Shown here piece by piece: positions 1-12,600 of a stretch of DNA of 64,000 nt; positions within the stretch are counted from its first letter, which is position 1, and each line of letters opens with the position of its first letter. The stretch lies in NCBI GenBank assembly GCA_028622995.1, contig JAJQJQ010000023.1, forward strand, positions 1 to 64,000. Direction: 5' to 3'. Position numbers and translations under genes: made by a program. The notes below the pieces were generated by a model. It saw nothing but the letters and a program-made list of their open reading frames with translations, had not been told where the DNA came from and did no database searches. This stretch comes from Panagrolaimus kolymaensis (lineage: Eukaryota > Nematoda > Chromadorea > Rhabditida > Panagrolaimidae).

Positions 1-420
1 GTTTCATTACTTATGATTTTGGAATTTTTTTTCCTTTATCAAAACATTTTTTGCTTTAAGTTTAATTTTTGGTTGCTTCCAAATCGTCACCAAAGGATGC
101 GTTTGGAAAAATATCATTGAAAATGGATGTAAAAATACATAAAAAATCATAAAAATAAAGCACTTTTCTTTTGCAATTTTTTTTCTAATTCAATAAGTTT
201 TAAATTCGATTAAATTGTCTCAATGCTTCATAAATAATTAATCGATCACAGTTGAGGTTCATCCAGCGGGGGGAATCCAAAATCCTCTTGGCATTATTTC
301 TTATAAATATAAGAAAAATATTTGGAACAAAAAATCCATATCTCCAATTCAATCCCTAATTCAAACGAGATTCATTAATTTCTTGCATCAAAGCTTGAAG
401 CAAGTGTTTATAAAATTTAT

Positions 421-600
421 GGATTACAGTTGAGGTTCATCCAGCGGGGGGAATCCAAAATCCTCTTGGCATTATTTCTTATAAAATATAAGAAAAATAT
501 TTGGAGCAAAAAATCCATATCTCCAATTCAATCCCTAATTCAAAATGAGATTCATTAATTCCTTGCATCAAAGCTTGAAGCAAGTGTTTATAAAATTTAT
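421..600. repeat. Representative 180-bp satellite monomer
   Basis: One full monomer from GGATTACAGTTGAGG to the base before the next copy at 601. Landmarks in order are GGTTCATCCAGCGGGGGG, AATCCAAAATCCTCTTGGC, a 9-bp dyad, ATATTTGGAGC or ATATTTGGAAC, TCCATATCTCCAATTC, and CTTGC..AAGCTT..GCAAG. This is a B-type copy (GGAGC, AATGAG, ATTCC). The only strong GC feature in an otherwise AT-rich repeat is the CCAGC plus G-run. The 180-bp length is nucleosome-scale, as in many centromeric or heterochromatic satellites. That comparison is general knowledge and does not show function here. Confidence 0.95.
475..495. repeat. Inverted repeat inside each 180-bp monomer
   Basis: Perfect dyad with arms TTTCTTATA and TATAAGAAA around an AAA spacer. 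It recurs in nearly every monomer. The first monomer (about 298-318) has lost one spacer A. It could form a hairpin or be a dimeric protein site. No function is known to me. Confidence 0.85.
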
Positions 601-1007
601 GGATTACAGTTGAGTTTCATCCAGCGGGGGGAATCCAAAATCCTCTTGGCATTATTTCTTATAAAATATAAGAAAAATATTTGGAACAAAAAATCCATAT
701 CTCCAATTCAATCCCTAATTCAAACGAGATTCACTAATTTTTAAGCTTGATACATGTGTTAATCAAAAAAAGTTCATCGATTGAGATACTTCCAATGGAC
801 GGAGCTCAAAATCCTCTTGGGAATAATTTTAATATATTTAATAATAAATAATTAAAAGAAAAAAACTTTGAAAAAAAAAATTCTAATTCAAAACTTAAAA
901 TTTGAATATTTAATGTTGGTTTTTAAATTTCAAAGCCACATAACTCGATTTGAGCCTTATCTTTTACTAAAGAAATATGTTACCGATTTTGTAGCTTTTT
1001 ATGTGAT

Positions 1008-1023
1008 TTATCACTTGTGATAA
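1008..1023. repeat. Palindrome TTATCAC-TT-GTGATAA in each linker
   Basis: Perfect 7-bp arms with a 2-bp spacer, present once per higher-order unit in the linker, 15 bp before the GTTTCATTACTTATG landmark. It is preserved in all linkers I inspected, although one linker has lost a T nearby (around 2038). It is a candidate protein-binding site, but selection cannot be separated from homogenisation. Confidence 0.8.
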
Positions 1024-4000
1024 ACAAAGTTTTTATAAGTTTCATTACTTATGATTTTGGAATTTTTTTTCCTTTATCAAAACATTTTTTGCTTTAAGTT
1101 TAATTTTTGGTTGCTTCCAAATCGTCACCAAAGGATGCGTTTGGAAAAATATCATTGAAAATGGATGTAAAAATACATAAAAAATCATAAAAATAAAGCA
1201 CTTTTCTTTTGCAATTTTTTTTCTAATTCAATAAGTTTTAAATTCGATTAAATTGTCTCAATGCTTCATAAATAATTAATCGATCACAGTTGAGGTTCAT
1301 CCAGCGGGGGGAATCCAAAATCCTCTTGGCATTATATTCTTATAAAATATAAGAAAAATATTTGGAACAAAAAATCCATATCTCCAATTCAATCCCTAAT
1401 TCAAAACGAGATTCATTAATTTCTTGCATCAAAGCTTGAAGCAAGTGTTTATAAAATTTATGGATTACAGTTGAGGTTCATCCAGCGGGGAATCCAAAAT
1501 CCTCTTGGCATTATTTCTTATAAAATATAAGAAAAATATTTGGAACAAAAAATCCATATCTCCAATTCAATCCCTAATTCAAAACGAGATTCATTAATTT
1601 CTTGCATCAAAGCTTGAAGCAAGTGTTTATAAAATTTATGGATTACAGTTGAGGTTCATCCAGCGGGGGAATCCAAAATCCTCTTGGCATTATTTCTTAT
1701 AAAATATAAGAAAAAATATTTGGAACAAAAAATCCATATCTCCAATTCAATCCCTAATTCAAAACGAGATTCACTAATTTTTAAGCTTGATACATGTGTT
1801 CATCAAAAAAAGTTCATCGATTGAGATACTTCCAATGGACGGAGCTCAAAATCCTCTTGGGAATAATTTTAATATATTTAATAATAAATAATGAAAAGAA
1901 AAAAACTTCTGAAAAAAAAAAATTCTAATTCAAAACTTAAAAATTTGAATATTTAATGTTGGTTTTTAAATTTCAAAGCCACATAACTCGATTTGAGCCT
2001 TATCTTTTACTAAAGAAATATGTTACCGATTTTGTAGCTTTTATGTGATTTATCACTTGTGATAAACAAAGTTTTTTATAAGTTTCATTACTTATGATTT
2101 TGGAATTTTTTTTCCTTTATCAAAACATTTTTTGCTTTAAGTTTAATTTTTGGTTGCTTCCAAATCGTCACCAAAGGATGCGTTTGGAAAAATATCATTG
2201 AAAATGGATGTAAAAATACATAAAAAATCATAAAAATAAAGCACTTTTCTTTTGCAATTTTTTTTCTAATTCAATAAGTTTTAAATTCGATTAAATTGTC
2301 TCAATGCTTCATAAATAATTAATCGATCACAGTTGAGGTTCATCCAGCGGGGGGAATCCAAAATCCTCTTGGCATTATTTCTTATAAAATATAAGAAAAA
2401 TATTTGGAACAAAAAATCCATATCTCCAATTCAATCCCTAATTCAAAACGAGATTCATTAATTTCTTGCATCAAAGCTTGAAGCAAGTGTTTATAAAATT
2501 TATGGATTACAGTTGAGGTTCATCCAGCGGGGGAATCCAAAATCCTCTTGGCATTATTTCTTATAAAATATAAGAAAAATATTTGGAACAAAAAATCCAT
2601 ATCTCCAATTCAATCCCTAATTCAAAACGAGATTCATTAATTTCTTGCATCAAAGCTTGAAGCAAGTGTTTATAAAATTTATGGATTACAGTTGAGGTTC
2701 ATCCAGCGGGGGAATCCAAAATCCTCTTGGCATTATTTCTTATAAAATATAAGAAAAATATTTGGAACAAAAAATCCATATCTCCAATTCAATCCCTAAT
2801 TCAAAACGAGATTCACTAATTTTTAAGCTTGATACATGTGTTCATCAAAAAAAGTTCATCGATTGAGATACTTCCAATGGACGGAGCTCAAAATCCTCTT
2901 GGGAATAATTTTAATATATTTAATAATAAATAATGAAAAGAAAAAAACTTCTGAAAAAAAAAATTCTAATTCAAAACTTAAAAATTTGAATATTTAATGT
3001 TGGTTTTTAAATTTCAAAGCCACATAACTCGATTTGAGCCTTATCTTTTACTAAAGAAATATGTTACCGATTTTGTAGCTTTTTATGTGATTTATCACTT
3101 GTGATAAACAAAGTTTTTTATAAGTTTCATTACTTATGATTTTGGAATTTTTTTTCCTTTATCAAAACATTTTTTGCTTTAAGTTTAATTTTTGGTTGCT
3201 TCCAAATCGTCACCAAAGGATGCGTTTGGAAAAATATCATTGAAAATGGATGTAAAAATACATAAAAAATCATAAAAATAAAGCACTTTTCTTTTGCAAT
3301 TTTTTTTCTAATTCAATAAGTTTTAAATTCGATTAAATTGTCTCAATGCTTCATAAATAATTAATCGATCACAGTTGAGGTTCATCCAGCGGGGGGAATC
3401 CAAAATCCTCTTGGCATTATTTCTTATAAAATATAAGAAAAATATTTGGAACAAAAAATCCATATCTCCAATTCAATCCCTAATTCAAAACGAGATTCAT
3501 TAATTTCTTGCATCAAAGCTTGAAGCAAGTGTTTATAAAATTTATGGATTACAGTTGAGGTTCATCCAGCGGGGGGAATCCAAAATCCTCTTGGCATTAT
3601 TTCTTATAAAATATAAGAAAAATATTTGGAGCAAAAAATCCATATCTCCAATTCAATCCCTAATTCAAAATGAGATTCATTAATTCCTTGCATCAAAGCT
3701 TGAAGCAAGTGTTTATAAAATTTATGGATTACAGTTGAGTTTCATCCAGCGGGGGAATCCAAAATCCTCTTGGCATTATTTCTTATAAAATATAAGAAAA
3801 ATATTTGGAACAAAAAATCCATATCTCCAATTCAATCCCTAATTCAAAACGAGATTCACTAATTTTTAAGCTTGATACATGTGTTAATCAAAAAAAGTTC
3901 ATCGATTGAGATACTTCCAATGGACGGAGCTCAAAATCCTCTTGGGAATAATTTTAATATATTTAATAATAAATAATTAAAAGAAAAAAACTTTGAAAAA

Positions 4001-7000
4001 AAAAATTCTAATTCAAAACTTAAAAATTTGAATATTTAATGTTGGTTTTTAAATTTCAAAGCCACATAACTCGATTTGAGCCTTATCTTTTACTAAAGAA
4101 ATATGTTACCGATTTTGTAGCTTTTTATGTGATTTATCACTTGTGATAAACAAAGTTTTTTATAAGTTTCATTACTTATGATTTTGGAATTTTTTTTCCT
4201 TTATCAAAACATTTTTTGCTTTAAGTTTAATTTTTGGTTGCTTCCAAATCGTCACCAAAGGATGCGTTTGGAAAAATATCATGAAAATGGATGTAAAAAT
4301 ACATAAAAAATCATAAAAATAAAGCACTTTTCTTTTGCAATTTTTTTTCTAATTCAATAAGTTTTAAATTCGATTAAATTGTCTCAATGCTTCATAAATA
4401 ATTAATCGATCACAGTTGAGGTTCATCCAGCGGGGGGAATCCAAAATCCTCTTGGCATTATTTCTTATAAAATATAAGAAAAATATTTGGAACAAAAAAT
4501 CCATATCTCCAATTCAATCCCTAATTCAAAACGAGATTCATTAATTTCTTGCATCAAAGCTTGAAGCAAGTGTTTATAAAATTTATGGATTACAGTTGAG
4601 GTTCATCCAGCGGGGGAATCCAAAATCCTCTTGGCATTATTTCTTATAAAATATAAGAAAAATATTTGGAACAAAAAATCCATATCTCCAATTCAATCCC
4701 TAATTCAAAACGAGATTCATTAATTTCTTGCATCAAAGCTTGAAGCAAGTGTTTATAAAATTTATGGATTACAGTTGAGGTTCATCCAGCGGGGGAATCC
4801 AAAATCCTCTTGGCATTATTTCTTATAAAATATAAGAAAAATATTTGGAACAAAAAATCCATATCTCCAATTCAATCCCTAATTCAAAACGAGATTCACT
4901 AATTTTTAAGCTTGATACATGTGTTCATCAAAAAAAGTTCATCGATTGAGATACTTCCAATGGACGGAGCTCAAAATCCTCTTGGGAATAATTTTAATAT
5001 ATTTAATAATAAATAATGAAAAGAAAAAAACTTCTGAAAAAAAAAATTCTAATTCAAAACTTAAAAATTTGAATATTTAATGTTGGTTTTTAAATTTCAA
5101 AGCCACATAACTCGATTTGAGCCTTATCTTTTACTAAAGAAATATGTTACCGATTTTGTAGCTTTTTATGTGATTTATCACTTGTGATAAACAAAGTTTT
5201 TTATAAGTTTCATTACTTATGATTTTGGAATTTTTTTTCCTTTATCAAAACATTTTTTGCTTTAAGTTTAATTTTTGGTTGCTTCCAAATCGTCACCAAA
5301 GGATGCGTTTGGAAAAATATCATTGAAAATGGATGTAAAAATACATAAAAAATCATAAAAATAAAGCACTTTTCTTTTGCAATTTTTTTTCTAATTCAAT
5401 AAGTTTTAAATTCGATTAAATTGTCTCAATGCTTCATAAATAATTAATCGATCACAGTTGAGGTTCATCCAGCGGGGGGAATCCAAAATCCTCTTGGCAT
5501 TATTTCTTATAAAATATAAGAAAAATATTTGGAACAAAAAATCCATATCTCCAATTCAATCCCTAATTCAAAACGAGATTCATTAATTTCTTGCATCAAA
5601 GCTTGAAGCAAGTGTTTATAAAATTTATGGATTACAGTTGAGGTTCATCCAGCGGGGGAATCCAAAATCCTCTTGGCATTATTTCTTATAAAATATAAGA
5701 AAAATATTTGGAACAAAAAATCCATATCTCCAATTCAATCCCTAATTCAAAACGAGATTCATTAATTTCTTGCATCAAAGCTTGAAGCAAGTGTTTATAA
5801 AATTTATGGATTACAGTTGAGGTTCATCCAGCGGGGGAATCCAAAATCCTCTTGGCATTATTTCTTATAAAATATAAGAAAAATATTTGGAACAAAAAAT
5901 CCATATCTCCAATTCAATCCCTAATTCAAAACGAGATTCACTAATTTTTAAGCTTGATACATGTGTTCATCAAAAAAAGTTCATCGATTGAGATACTTCC
6001 AATGGACGGAGCTCAAAATCCTCTTGGGAATAATTTTAATATATTTAATAATAAATAATGAAAAGAAAAAAACTTCTGAAAAAAAAAATTCTAATTCAAA
6101 ACTTAAAAATTTGAATATTTAATGTTGGTTTTTAAATTTCAAAGCCACATAACTCGATTTGAGCCTTATCTTTTACTAAAGAAATATGTTACCGATTTTG
6201 TAGCTTTTTATGTGATTTATCACTTGTGATAAACAAAGTTTTTTATAAGTTTCATTACTTATGATTTTGGAATTTTTTTTCCTTTATCAAAACATTTTTT
6301 GCTTTAAGTTTAATTTTTGGTTGCTTCCAAATCGTCACCAAAGGATGCGTTTGGAAAAATATCATTGAAAATGGATGTAAAAATACATAAAAAATCATAA
6401 AAATAAAGCACTTTTCTTTTGCAATTTTTTTTCTAATTCAATAAGTTTTAAATTCGATTAAATTGTCTCAATGCTTCATAAATAATTAATCGATCACAGT
6501 TGAGGTTCATCCAGCGGGGGGAATCCAAAATCCTCTTGGCATTATTTCTTATAAAATATAAGAAAAATATTTGGAACAAAAAATCCATATCTCCAATTCA
6601 ATCCCTAATTCAAAACGAGATTCATTAATTTCTTGCATCAAAGCTTGAAGCAAGTGTTTATAAAATTTATGGATTACAGTTGAGGTTCATCCAGCGGGGG
6701 AATCCAAAATCCTCTTGGCATTATTTCTTATAAAATATAAGAAAAATATTTGGAGCAAAAAATCCATATCTCCAATTCAATCCCTAATTCAAAACGAGAT
6801 TCATTAATTTCTTGCATCAAAGCTTGAAGCAAGTGTTTATAAAATTTATGGATTACAGTTGAGGTTCATCCAGCGGGGGAATCCAAAATCCTCTTGGCAT
6901 TATTTCTTATAAAATATAAGAAAAATATTTGGAACAAAAAATCCATATCTCCAATTCAATCCCTAATTCAAAACGAGATTCACTAATTTTTAAGCTTGAT

Positions 7001-9068
7001 ACATGTGTTAATCAAAAAAAGTTCATCGATTGAGATACTTCCAATGGACGGAGCTCAAAATCCTCTTGGGAATAATTTTAATATATTTAATAATAAATAA
7101 TTAAAAGAAAAAAACTTTGAAAAAAAAAATTCTAATTCAAAACTTAAAAATTTGAATATTTAATGTTGGTTTTTAAATTTCAAAGCCACATAACTCGATT
7201 TGAGCCTTATCTTTTACTAAAGAAATATGTTACCGATTTTGTAGCTTTTTATGTGATTTATCACTTGTGATAAACAAAGTTTTTTATAAGTTTCATTACT
7301 TATGATTTTGGAATTTTTTTTCCTTTATCAAAACATTTTTTGCTTTAAGTTTAATTTTTGGTTGCTTCCAAATCGTCACCAAAGGATGCGTTTGGAAAAA
7401 TATCATTGAAAATGGATGTAAAAATACATAAAAAATCATAAAAATAAAGCACTTTTCTTTTGCAATTTTTTTTCTAATTCAATAAGTTTTAAATTCGATT
7501 AAATTGTCTCAATGCTTCATAAATAATTAATCGATCACAGTTGAGGTTCATCCAGCGGGGGGAATCCAAAATCCTCTTGGCATTATTTCTTATAAAATAT
7601 AAGAAAAATATTTGGAACAAAAAATCCATATCTCCAATTCAATCCCTAATTCAAAACGAGATTCATTAATTTCTTGCATCAAAGCTTGAAGCAAGTGTTT
7701 ATAAAATTTATGGATTACAGTTGAGGTTCATCCAGCGGGGGGAATCCAAAATCCTCTTGGCATTATTTCTTATAAAATATAAGAAAAATATTTGGAGCAA
7801 AAAATCCATATCTCCAATTCAATCCCTAATTCAAAATGAGATTCATTAATTCCTTGCATCAAAGCTTGAAGCAAGTGTTTATAAAATTTATGGATTACAG
7901 TTGAGTTTCATCCAGCGGGGGGAATCCAAAATCCTCTTGGCATTATTTCTTATAAAATATAAGAAAAATATTTGGAACAAAAAATCCATATCTCCAATTC
8001 AATCCCTAATTCAAAACGAGATTCACTAATTTTTAAGCTTGATACATGTGTTAATCAAAAAAAGTTCATCGATTGAGATACTTCCAATGGACGGAGCTCA
8101 AAATCCTCTTGGGAATAATTTTAATATATTTAATAATAAATAATTAAAAGAAAAAAACTTTGAAAAAAAAAATTCTAATTCAAAACTTAAAAATTTGAAT
8201 ATTTAATGTTGGTTTTTAAATTTCAAAGCCACATAACTCGATTTGAGCCTTATCTTTTACTAAAGAAATATGTTACCGATTTTGTAGCTTTTTATGTGAT
8301 TTATCACTTGTGATAAACAAAGTTTTTTATAAGTTTCATTACTTATGATTTTGGAATTTTTTTTCCTTTATCAAAACATTTTTTGCTTTAAGTTTAATTT
8401 TTGGTTGCTTCCAAATCGTCACCAAAGGATGCGTTTGGAAAAATATCATTGAAAATGGATGTAAAAATACATAAAAAATCATAAAAATAAAGCACTTTTC
8501 TTTTGCAATTTTTTTTCTAATTCAATAAGTTTTAAATTCGATTAAATTGTCTCAATGCTTCATAAATAATTAATCGATCACAGTTGAGGTTCATCCAGCG
8601 GGGGGAATCCAAAATCCTCTTGGCATTATTTCTTATAAAATATAAGAAAAATATTTGGAACAAAAAATCCATATCTCCAATTCAATCCCTAATTCAAAAC
8701 GAGATTCATTAATTTCTTGCATCAAAGCTTGAAGCAAGTGTTTATAAAATTTATGGATTACAGTTGAGGTTCATCCAGCGGGGGGAATCCAAAATCCTCT
8801 TGGCATTATTTCTTATAAAATATAAGAAAAATATTTGGAGCAAAAAATCCATATCTCCAATTCAATCCCTAATTCAAAATGAGATTCATTAATTCCTTGC
8901 ATCAAAGCTTGAAGCAAGTGTTTATAAAATTTATGGATTACAGTTGAGTTTCATCCAGCGGGGGGAATCCAAAATCCTCTTGGCATTATTTCTTATAAAA
9001 TATAAGAAAAATATTTGGAACAAAAAATCCATATCTCCAATTCAATCCCTAATTCAAAACGAGATTCA

Positions 9069-9620
9069 CTAATTTTTAAGCTTGATACATGTGTTAATCA
9101 AAAAAAGTTCATCGATTGAGATACTTCCAATGGACGGAGCTCAAAATCCTCTTGGGAATAATTTTAATATATTTAATAATAAATAATTAAAAGAAAAAAA
9201 CTTTGAAAAAAAAAATTCTAATTCAAAACTTAAAAATTTGAATATTTAATGTTGGTTTTTAAATTTCAAAGCCACATAACTCGATTTGAGCCTTATCTTT
9301 TACTAAAGAAATATGTTACCGATTTTGTAGCTTTTTATGTGATTTATCACTTGTGATAAACAAAGTTTTTTATAAGTTTCATTACTTATGATTTTGGAAT
9401 TTTTTTTCCTTTATCAAAACATTTTTTGCTTTAAGTTTAATTTTTGGTTGCTTCCAAATCGTCACCAAAGGATGCGTTTGGAAAAATATCATTGAAAATG
9501 GATGTAAAAATACATAAAAAATCATAAAAATAAAGCACTTTTCTTTTGCAATTTTTTTTCTAATTCAATAAGTTTTAAATTCGATTAAATTGTCTCAATG
9601 CTTCATAAATAATTAATCGA
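9069..9620. repeat. Representative ~553-bp linker segment of the higher-order unit
   Basis: This stretch separates the last monomer of one unit from the first of the next. It begins where the last monomer switches to ACTAATTTTTAAGCTTG and ends at AATTAATCGA before CACAGTTGAGG. Its first ~120 bp (AAGCTTGATACATGTG.., GGACGGAGCTCAAAATCC, TCTTGGGAATAAT) and its last ~70 bp look like strongly diverged copies of the 180-bp monomer. The linker is therefore probably decayed monomer sequence retained as part of the unit. It also contains A- and T-runs, TTGCTTCCAAATCGTCACC and the 7-bp palindrome. No ORF is present. Confidence 0.85.
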
Positions 9621-12600
9621 TCACAGTTGAGGTTCATCCAGCGGGGGGAATCCAAAATCCTCTTGGCATTATTTCTTATAAAATATAAGAAAAATATTTG
9701 GAACAAAAAATCCATATCTCCAATTCAATCCCTAATTCAAAACGAGATTCATTAATTTCTTGCATCAAAGCTTGAAGCAAGTGTTTATAAAATTTATGGA
9801 TTACAGTTGAGGTTCATCCAGCGGGGGGAATCCAAAATCCTCTTGGCATTATTTCTTATAAAATATAAGAAAAATATTTGGAGCAAAAAATCCATATCTC
9901 CAATTCAATCCCTAATTCAAAATGAGATTCATTAATTCCTTGCATCAAAGCTTGAAGCAAGTGTTTATAAAATTTATGGATTACAGTTGAGTTTCATCCA
10001 GCGGGGGGAATCCAAAATCCTCTTGGCATTATTTCTTATAAAATATAAGAAAAATATTTGGAACAAAAAATCCATATCTCCAATTCAATCCCTAATTCAA
10101 AACGAGATTCACTAATTTTTAAGCTTGATACATGTGTTAATCAAAAAAAGTTCATCGATTGAGATACTTCCAATGGACGGAGCTCAAAATCCTCTTGGGA
10201 ATAATTTTAATATATTTAATAATAAATAATTAAAAGAAAAAAACTTTGAAAAAAAAAATTCTAATTCAAAACTTAAAAATTTGAATATTTAATGTTGGTT
10301 TTTAAATTTCAAAGCCACATAACTCGATTTGAGCCTTATCTTTTACTAAAGAAATATGTTACCGATTTTGTAGCTTTTTATGTGATTTATCACTTGTGAT
10401 AAACAAAGTTTTTTATAAGTTTCATTACTTATGATTTTGGAATTTTTTTTCCTTTATCAAAACATTTTTTGCTTTAAGTTTAATTTTTGGTTGCTTCCAA
10501 ATCGTCACCAAAGGATGCGTTTGGAAAAATATCATTGAAAATGGATGTAAAAATACATAAAAAATCATAAAAATAAAGCACTTTTCTTTTGCAATTTTTT
10601 TTCTAATTCAATAAGTTTTAAATTCGATTAAATTGTCTCAATGCTTCATAAATAATTAATCGATCACAGTTGAGGTTCATCCAGCGGGGGGAATCCAAAA
10701 TCCTCTTGGCATTATTTCTTATAAAATATAAGAAAAATATTTGGAACAAAAAATCCATATCTCCAATTCAATCCCTAATTCAAAACGAGATTCATTAATT
10801 TCTTGCATCAAAGCTTGAAGCAAGTGTTTATAAAATTTATGGATTACAGTTGAGGTTCATCCAGCGGGGGGAATCCAAAATCCTCTTGGCATTATTTCTT
10901 ATAAAATATAAGAAAAATATTTGGAGCAAAAAATCCATATCTCCAATTCAATCCCTAATTCAAAATGAGATTCATTAATTCCTTGCATCAAAGCTTGAAG
11001 CAAGTGTTTATAAAATTTATGGATTACAGTTGAGGTTCATCCAGCGGGGGGAATCCAAAATCCTCTTGGCATTATTTCTTATAAAATATAAGAAAAATAT
11101 TTGGAACAAAAAATCCATATCTCCAATTCAATCCCTAATTCAAAACGAGATTCATTAATTTCTTGCATCAAAGCTTGAAGCAAGTGTTTATAAAATTTAT
11201 GGATTACAGTTGAGGTTCATCCAGCGGGGGGAATCCAAAATCCTCTTGGCATTATTTCTTATAAAATATAAGAAAAATATTTGGAACAAAAAATCCATAT
11301 CTCCAATTCAATCCCTAATTCAAAACGAGATTCATTAATTTCTTACATCAAAGCTTGAAGCAAGTGTTTATAAAATTTATGGATTACAGTTGAGGTTCAT
11401 CCAGCGGGGGAATCCAAAATCCTCTTGGCATTATTTCTTATAAAATATAAGAAAAATATTTGGAACAAAAAATCCATATCTCCAATTCAATCCCTAATTC
11501 AAAACGAGATTCACTAATTTTTAAGCTTGATACATGTGTTCATCAAAAAAAGTTCATCGATTGAGATACTTCCAATGGACGGAGCTCAAAATCCTCTTGG
11601 GAATAATTTTAATATATTTAATAATAAATAATTAAAAGAAAAAAACTTTGAAAAAAAAAATTCTAATTCAAAACTTAAAAATTTGAATATTTAATGTTGG
11701 TTTTTAAATTTCAAAGCCACATAACTCGATTTGAGCCTTATCTTTTACTAAAGAAATATGTTACCGATTTTGTAGCTTTTTATGTGATTTATCACTTGTG
11801 ATAAACAAAGTTTTTTATAAGTTTCATTACTTATGATTTTGGAATTTTTTTTCCTTTATCAAAACATTTTTTGCTTTAAGTTTAATTTTTGGTTGCTTCC
11901 AAATCGTCACCAAAGGATGCGTTTGGAAAAATATCATTGAAAATGGATGTAAAAATACATAAAAAATCATAAAAATAAAGCACTTTTCTTTTGCAATTTT
12001 TTTTCTAATTCAATAAGTTTTAAATTCGATTAAATTGTCTCAATGCTTCATAAATAATTAATCGATCACAGTTGAGGTTCATCCAGCGGGGGGAATCCAA
12101 AATCCTCTTGGCATTATTTCTTATAAAATATAAGAAAAATATTTGGAACAAAAAATCCATATCTCCAATTCAATCCCTAATTCAAAACGAGATTCATTAA
12201 TTTCTTGCATCAAAGCTTGAAGCAAGTGTTTATAAAATTTATGGATTACAGTTGAGGTTCATCCAGCGGGGGGAATCCAAAATCCTCTTGGCATTATTTC
12301 TTATAAAATATAAGAAAAATATTTGGAGCAAAAAATCCATATCTCCAATTCAATCCCTAATTCAAAATGAGATTCATTAATTCCTTGCATCAAAGCTTGA
12401 AGCAAGTGTTTATAAAATTTATGGATTACAGTTGAGTTTCATCCAGCGGGGGGAATCCAAAATCCTCTTGGCATTATTTCTTATAAAATATAAGAAAAAT
12501 ATTTGGAACAAAAAATCCATATCTCCAATTCAATCCCTAATTCAAAACGAGATTCACTAATTTTTAAGCTTGATACATGTGTTAATCAAAAAAAGTTCAT

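Noticed and set aside
429..452. CENP-B box in the satellite monomer
   Set aside because: GTTCATCCAGCGGGGG lacks the G of TTCG and the central A of the consensus; the resemblance is only the TTC and the GGG.
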